Positions 59,335 through 64,000 of a DNA stretch of 64,000 bases are shown here, in pieces. The translations under genes were made by a program, and so were the position numbers. Where the stretch lies: positions 1 through 64,000 of the forward strand of contig NMRA01000101.1 of the NCBI GenBank assembly GCA_002633005.1, read 5' to 3'. The stretch's first letter is position 1. Each line of letters begins with the position of its first letter. The notes under the pieces were generated by a model that had not been told where the DNA came from, ran no database searches, and saw only the letters and a list, made by a program, of their open reading frames with translations. Source of the DNA: Phoronis australis (lineage: Eukaryota > Phoronida > Phoronidae).

Positions 59335-59920
59335 TAAAAGTAGGTCAACAGTTCATTGTTGTACACAACACGCACCGGGAGACTGATACGAAACCACGTA
59401 AGCTATGTATAACAGAATCGAGTCGGTGGTTAAGACACGTCGTTATCACGAGATCGAATCAGGGAAATGACAAATTAACGATCGAATTAAGGAATTTGAG
59501 TGAGGATTTATCTTTTTTCACCACTTTCTGAGTTCAAGACCACAAAGGCGTGAGGCGACTTGGAGCACTCGTTCTCAACGGTCGTCACATGTTGAGGCAC
59601 AACTCTCTCGGGATACATAATACGTTCTGTCTTTGTTTTCCCCTGCACTGTTCTATCATGCGTACACCTCGTTGATTCAATATTATGGCGATGCAGTGAA
59701 TGAAAGGACTGAGGGTACATACGAAGCTGCTTTGTACCTGGCGGGAGATTCGATTTGAGTGACAGCCCTGTAACCTTTGACCTCCGATAAGTAGTTAACA
59801 AATTCTACGCGGTTGTGTGGTTCTAAGGTGGTTCTTTTTTCTCGCTACACGATGTATATTTCGTATTTGAAGTTCCCCGCGATTTAAAATAAGGTTTGAG
59901 ATATCCTTAAGGTAGCTCTC
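59335..59920 (+). repeat. Interspersed repeat R2, uninterrupted copy
   Basis: Reference for the split copy at 39535-41575. Non-coding; frames inside are short and not shared with the other copy. Confidence 0.75.
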
Positions 59921-61288
59921 CATCTACGCACACGCAAACAAATACGGTCCAAATGTTCACTTGATAACCCCTAGATTCGAGCTACAAGGTCGAGTAAAGT
60001 GTCGAAATTTCGAGTAAAAACTGAAGCCATATTTCGTCACCACGCTCACAGTTGTAGCTTTAATATTGGGAAATAATGGACACTTAATTTTGAGCTGGTG
60101 CTAAAGTAGAACGGAAAAGGTTAAAAATAAGTTTGAGTTGGATTTCGAGCAAAAAGACCCACAGTCTTGAAAGACAATCCTTCCTTTTTCATTACGTGAG
60201 AATAACAATAGAGAGAAACTGAATATGAACACATTTCGTAAATTACAGTTCTGCATGTACTTATTTACGTTTTTGTCAGTACTGGTTTTCATAAAACGAG
60301 AAATTTAGTGGATCGTTCAAGTGTGGCGGCCATTGTGTTGGTGCCCCAACAGAATATCGAACATTAAACTTCAAATTCTGCATTTTTAGAAACTATGTCG
60401 AGATAAAAGATTATTCGTGGTAAGGGTTCTTAAATTATAGGTGATCAGAATTCTCTTTGGTTACAATATGTTAAGTGTGTTGGAAAAATTCTGAGAGGAG
60501 GAACTGGTTTCCGACACGAATACGCAAATACTAAATTATGATGACAAATGCAATCAGATGTTTCACTATTCTGGAAACTGTGAAACAGCTTTCCAAAGAA
60601 ATTAATGAATTTCGTTGCAGTTCGTCTTGCTTCACGAAACTGTCACGAAAACTGCGAAGGAAATCGAAAACCAAAAAAGTATTACAAGGCAAAGTATTAG
60701 TAACACGTAAAAAGATAAAAACAGTAATCAGAAGAGAATCGTTTGAAAATTTTTCCTCCATAATTTCATCGTGTTCTGAAAACTACTCCAAAATATCCCA
60801 AATATAAACGCTGTAAATTCCCTTAATTAATACATATATTTTACTCTCATTAAACCCAAATTAGCTGTTCATTAACAATTAAACAAACTTAATGTCCTTT
60901 TTACCCTGCGCGAAGTCAATCCTAAGAAATCAAGTTGTTGATAAGAATTCCAACAGCCGTATGCGATAAAAACCACGTCCTCGGAGAAGCACGCTTGCCT
61001 CAGTAATTTTCATTAAAGTGACTTAAAAAGGCATTGAAGACAGATAGCAAAATCTTGGCATTACCTTTATTCTTGCTTGGTGACGCTGGATGAGCGAGTG
61101 AATGCGTAGTTTGTCCTGTTCGTACTATGAAGGTAGTGAAATCTGCTTAGTGTTTAAACAAACCACCAGCTTAACAACCAAAGGATTCGTTTATGAAGTC
61201 TTGCTCTTGCATCGGACTAGAAGCCCCCATGCTGCTGAATGCAAATACATTCAGGTGTACTTAAATCTCGCTAATTCTGCTCCTCAGT
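59921..61288. other. Unassigned AT-rich sequence
   Basis: No gene recognised. A Lys-rich 89-codon frame (60538-60807, plus) has no known domain. Confidence 0.4.
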
Positions 61289-62826
61289 CAGGGCTCGACA
61301 TAACGAGCTGCAGGTCGCATTTGCGACCTGAAATTTGGAAATGCGAGCTGAGATTTTTGTCAGCTCGTATCAAGTCGCAAAATGCGACCTGGAATTTCCA
61401 ACGAATGCGAGCTGAGTTTTTACACTTCTCAACAGATACCTGGCAAATACAAAGCAGCTCTTGTTAATCTGATCGTTATTTGGTTGTTGCCAAATCCAAG
61501 TTCAAAAGAACACTAACCGAGAACAGCCCTCCCGATGACTTGTAAGCAAGTCGCGTGAACNNNNNNNNNNNNNNNNNNNNNNNNNNNNNNNNNNNNNNNN
61601 NNNNNNNNNNNNNNNNNNNNNNNNNNNNNNNNNNNNNNNNNNNNNNNNNNNNNNNNNNNNNNNNNNNNNNNNNNNNNNNNNNNNNNNNNNNNNNNNNNNN
61701 NNNNNNNNNNNNNNNNNNNNNNNNNNNNNNNNNNNNNNNNNNNNNNNNNNNNNNNNNNNNNNNNNNNNNNNNNNNNNNNNNNNNNNNNNNNNNNNNNNNN
61801 NNNNNNNNNNNNNNNNNNNNNNNNNNNNNNNNNNNNNNNNNNNNNNNNNNNNNNNNNNNNNNNNNNNNNNNNNNNNNNNNNNNNNNNNNNNNNNNNNNNN
61901 NNNNNNNNNNNNNNNNNNNNNNNNNNNNNNNNNNNNNNNNNNNNNNNNNNNNNNNNNNNNNNNNNNNNNNNNNNNNNNNNNNNNNNNNNNNNNNNNNNNN
62001 NNNNNNNNNNNNNNNNNNNNNNNNNNNNNNNNNNNNNNNNNNNNNNNNNNNNNNNNNNNNNNNNNNNNNNNNNNNNNNNNNNNNNNNNNNNNNNNNNNNN
62101 NNNNNNNNNNNNNNNNNNNNNNNNNNNNNNNNNNNNNNNNNNNNNNNNNNNNNNNNNNNNNNNNNNNNNNNNNNNNNNNNNNNNNNNNNNNNNNNNNNNN
62201 NNNNNNNNNNNNNNNNNNNNNNNNNNNNNNNNNNNNNNNNNNNNNNNNNNNNNNNNNNNNNNNNNNNNNNNNNNNNNNNNNNNNNNNNNNNNNNNNNNNN
62301 NNNNNNNNNNNNNNNNNNNNNNNNNNNNNNNNNNNNNNNNNNNNNNNNNNNNNNNNNNNNNNNNNNNNNNNNNNNNNNNNNNNNNNNNNNNNNNNNNNNN
62401 NNNNNNNNNNNNNNNNNNNNNNNNNNNNNNNNNNNNNNNNNNNNNNNNNNNNNNNNNNNNNNNNNNNNNNNNNNNNNNNNNNNNNNNNNNNNNNNNNNNN
62501 NNNNNNNNNNNNNNNNNNNNNNNNNNNNNNNNNNNNNNCTTGCGCTCTAGAGACTTTCAATTGCGGTCGTGAAGAACAGTAAGGCCGTACCTGCATGAAT
62601 GAAGTCAATTTTGAGATCCGAAATTTGTGAGCATTTAACGCTGCAGGTAAGAGCATAATCTAAACATTTTCTTGATGATCTAAAAAATCTATTTTGGCGC
62701 GTAAAAATGGCGGGAAAATTTTGCGACCTGGCATTTACGAATGCGAGCTGGATTTTGAAAATGCGACCTGGGATTTTGGCTAGGTCGCAAAATGCGACCT
62801 GGCGATTTTAATAGCGTCGAGCCCTG
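61289..62826. mobile_element. TIR DNA element with CAGGGCTCGAC ends, containing an assembly gap
   Basis: Starts CAGGGCTCGAC and ends GTCGAGCCCTG, flanked by TCAGT on both sides (61284-61288 and 62827-62831). Both ends carry many copies of GCGACCTG / GCGAGCTG words in both orientations within 150 bp. CAGGG termini recall hAT elements, but hAT usually duplicates 8 bp and only 5 match here. The interior is N (61561-62538), so a transposase could be hidden. Confidence 0.8.
61561..62538. other. Assembly gap (978 N)
   Basis: Run of N. Long frames reported across it are artefacts. Confidence 1.
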
Positions 62827-62831
62827 TCAGT

Positions 62832-64000
62832 ACGCCAACGAACAAAGGCATCTGATTGTTTACATACTATGCATGTCGGTGATGATCGTCACCGTCACGT
62901 TTCCGTGATTTCAAAGCCCTTGGACAAACGCCTTTAAAGCCTAACTTCAACGGATTTTTTGTTATATTAGATGTACTGGGCTAACCAGATAGTCCTAGCA
63001 AAGCCTTTGTAAAATAAGAAAACGCGAGTCCAATCACGCAAACGTAAGCCCGTCCAGTGAAGCTGCTTTTTCGTGCCATGTTGCGTCACCGCGAGATCCC
63101 AGCACAAGCAACAAAAGGTTGTATTGAATAGGGGTCTGAATAGAACACCATTGCGTGCGGGTATTATTCGCAGCTGTTTGACTTAAAGGGTGATTCTCGC
63201 GGTGACGTAAACAAAAGCGAGCTAATACGCCTAAAAGTTCGTTACATATTTGGCAATTTTTGGCACTAGTGGGCTCAGAGCGATGCTCTTAACATATTGT
63301 AGGAACCAAATTTACAAGTGTTACCGTTGAAGATAGGCTTTAAAGCCGCTGCAAACCTGTCTGGCACTTAAACTTTGAGAAAGCCCTTTAGACTGCTAGC
63401 CACAATGAAAATTAGCATGTTCTTACGCATGTTCTTATTGTTTGAGACCATGCTGGCAGCAAAAATGATCCTTCGTCGCACCCTAACTTTTCAGGCCTGG
63501 TCTGAAGCCTTAAAAACGAAGTGACATTTGTTTTTGAGCGCAAACATCACCCGATTGAGTAAGGAACAAACATGACGCCAGCTTTACAACAATAAGTAGG
63601 CTAAATTGAGAATGAGTTTCACTTATTGTGCTTTCTAAATTCTCGTTCCTGTGATGCGTTTTTCTTCCCTCGTATTAATTTTTGGCTGAAACCGGATCTA
63701 GGTATATCACTGTATCACTGCTGCTCAAAGCAGTATCTTTAGTTCAGTATAATGGAACCTGAGTGACGATGAAAAAACAGAAGCTGCTGGTAAGATGTGA
63801 ATTTTAATCGAAGCCTTAGTGAGTCACTCAGAAACTCATTAATTCTCTCTTTGTCAAACCTTAACTTAAGACGATTTCCAAAGCAATCCCATCATTATTG
63901 CCAACACGAACGGATTTGGTCTTTTGGACATTTGAAGACTATTTTAAATACAACAAATTTGTTAAGAACCGATTGCACAAAATATAAAACGTGTAATAAG
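62832..64000. other. Unassigned sequence at the window end
   Basis: Nothing recognisable on either strand. Confidence 0.4.

Noticed and set aside
61502-62656. Long frames of 331 and 384 codons
   Set aside because: Almost entirely N residues in an assembly gap.

Overview
This is a repeat-rich stretch of an animal nuclear genome. Coding is interrupted by introns with GT-AG borders (one looks GC-AG), most of the sequence is intergenic, and mobile elements are Penelope-like, non-LTR, LTR, Kolobok-like (TTAA, THAP) and other TIR elements. This mix suggests a marine invertebrate, but nothing here fixes the species. Sequence gaps: N at 28874 and 52653, and a run of N at 61561-62538.

Host genes. 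(1) An apparently intact zinc transporter gene of the SLC30A2/3/4/8 type lies on the minus strand, 55080 to 43318. Its six coding exons join in frame into a 400-residue protein with HxxxD metal sites in TM2 and TM5, a His-rich loop and an HCH motif near the N-terminus. Most of its exons are too short to stand out as open frames. (2) An SLC5-type sodium/solute symporter locus lies on the plus strand, 31411-36981. Six exons are recognisable, but two carry single-base frameshifts, one has an in-frame stop, and expected middle exons are missing, so it is most likely a pseudogene.

Layout. 1-1.3 kb: non-LTR reverse-transcriptase fragment. 1.3-18.6 kb: old tandem array of a roughly 1.9-2.0 kb unit (about nine full or partial copies), broken by nested insertions: an interspersed repeat (3.5-4.85 kb), a TTAA-flanked Kolobok-like element (6.33-8.48 kb), a non-LTR 3' end (12.4-13.1 kb) and an inverted-repeat element (17.4-18.1 kb). 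19-23.4 kb: mostly anonymous, but with an LTR-like unit (21374-22117) whose upstream part is packed with heat-shock elements. 23.4-26.7 kb: a Penelope-like element and a recent partial copy between direct repeats. 27-31 kb: small elements. 31.4-37 kb: SLC5-type pseudogene holding a second, rearranged Penelope-like element (32.75-34.5 kb) and a long hairpin. 37-43 kb: small repeats. 43.3-55.1 kb: SLC30 gene; intron 3 holds a TIR element with convergent THAP and P2X7-C-terminus-like ORFs. 56-60 kb: repeats and a second Kolobok-like copy. 61.3-62.8 kb: TIR element containing the assembly gap. The remainder is unassigned.

The most unusual points are: THAP and P2X7-C-like ORFs facing each other in three separate elements; the heat-shock-element cluster inside an LTR-like unit; hammerhead-like cores in both Penelope tails; and the decayed 2 kb array with leftover protein-like frames. 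Only the SLC30 gene looks functional. The two transporter loci are neighbours with no evidence of joint function.
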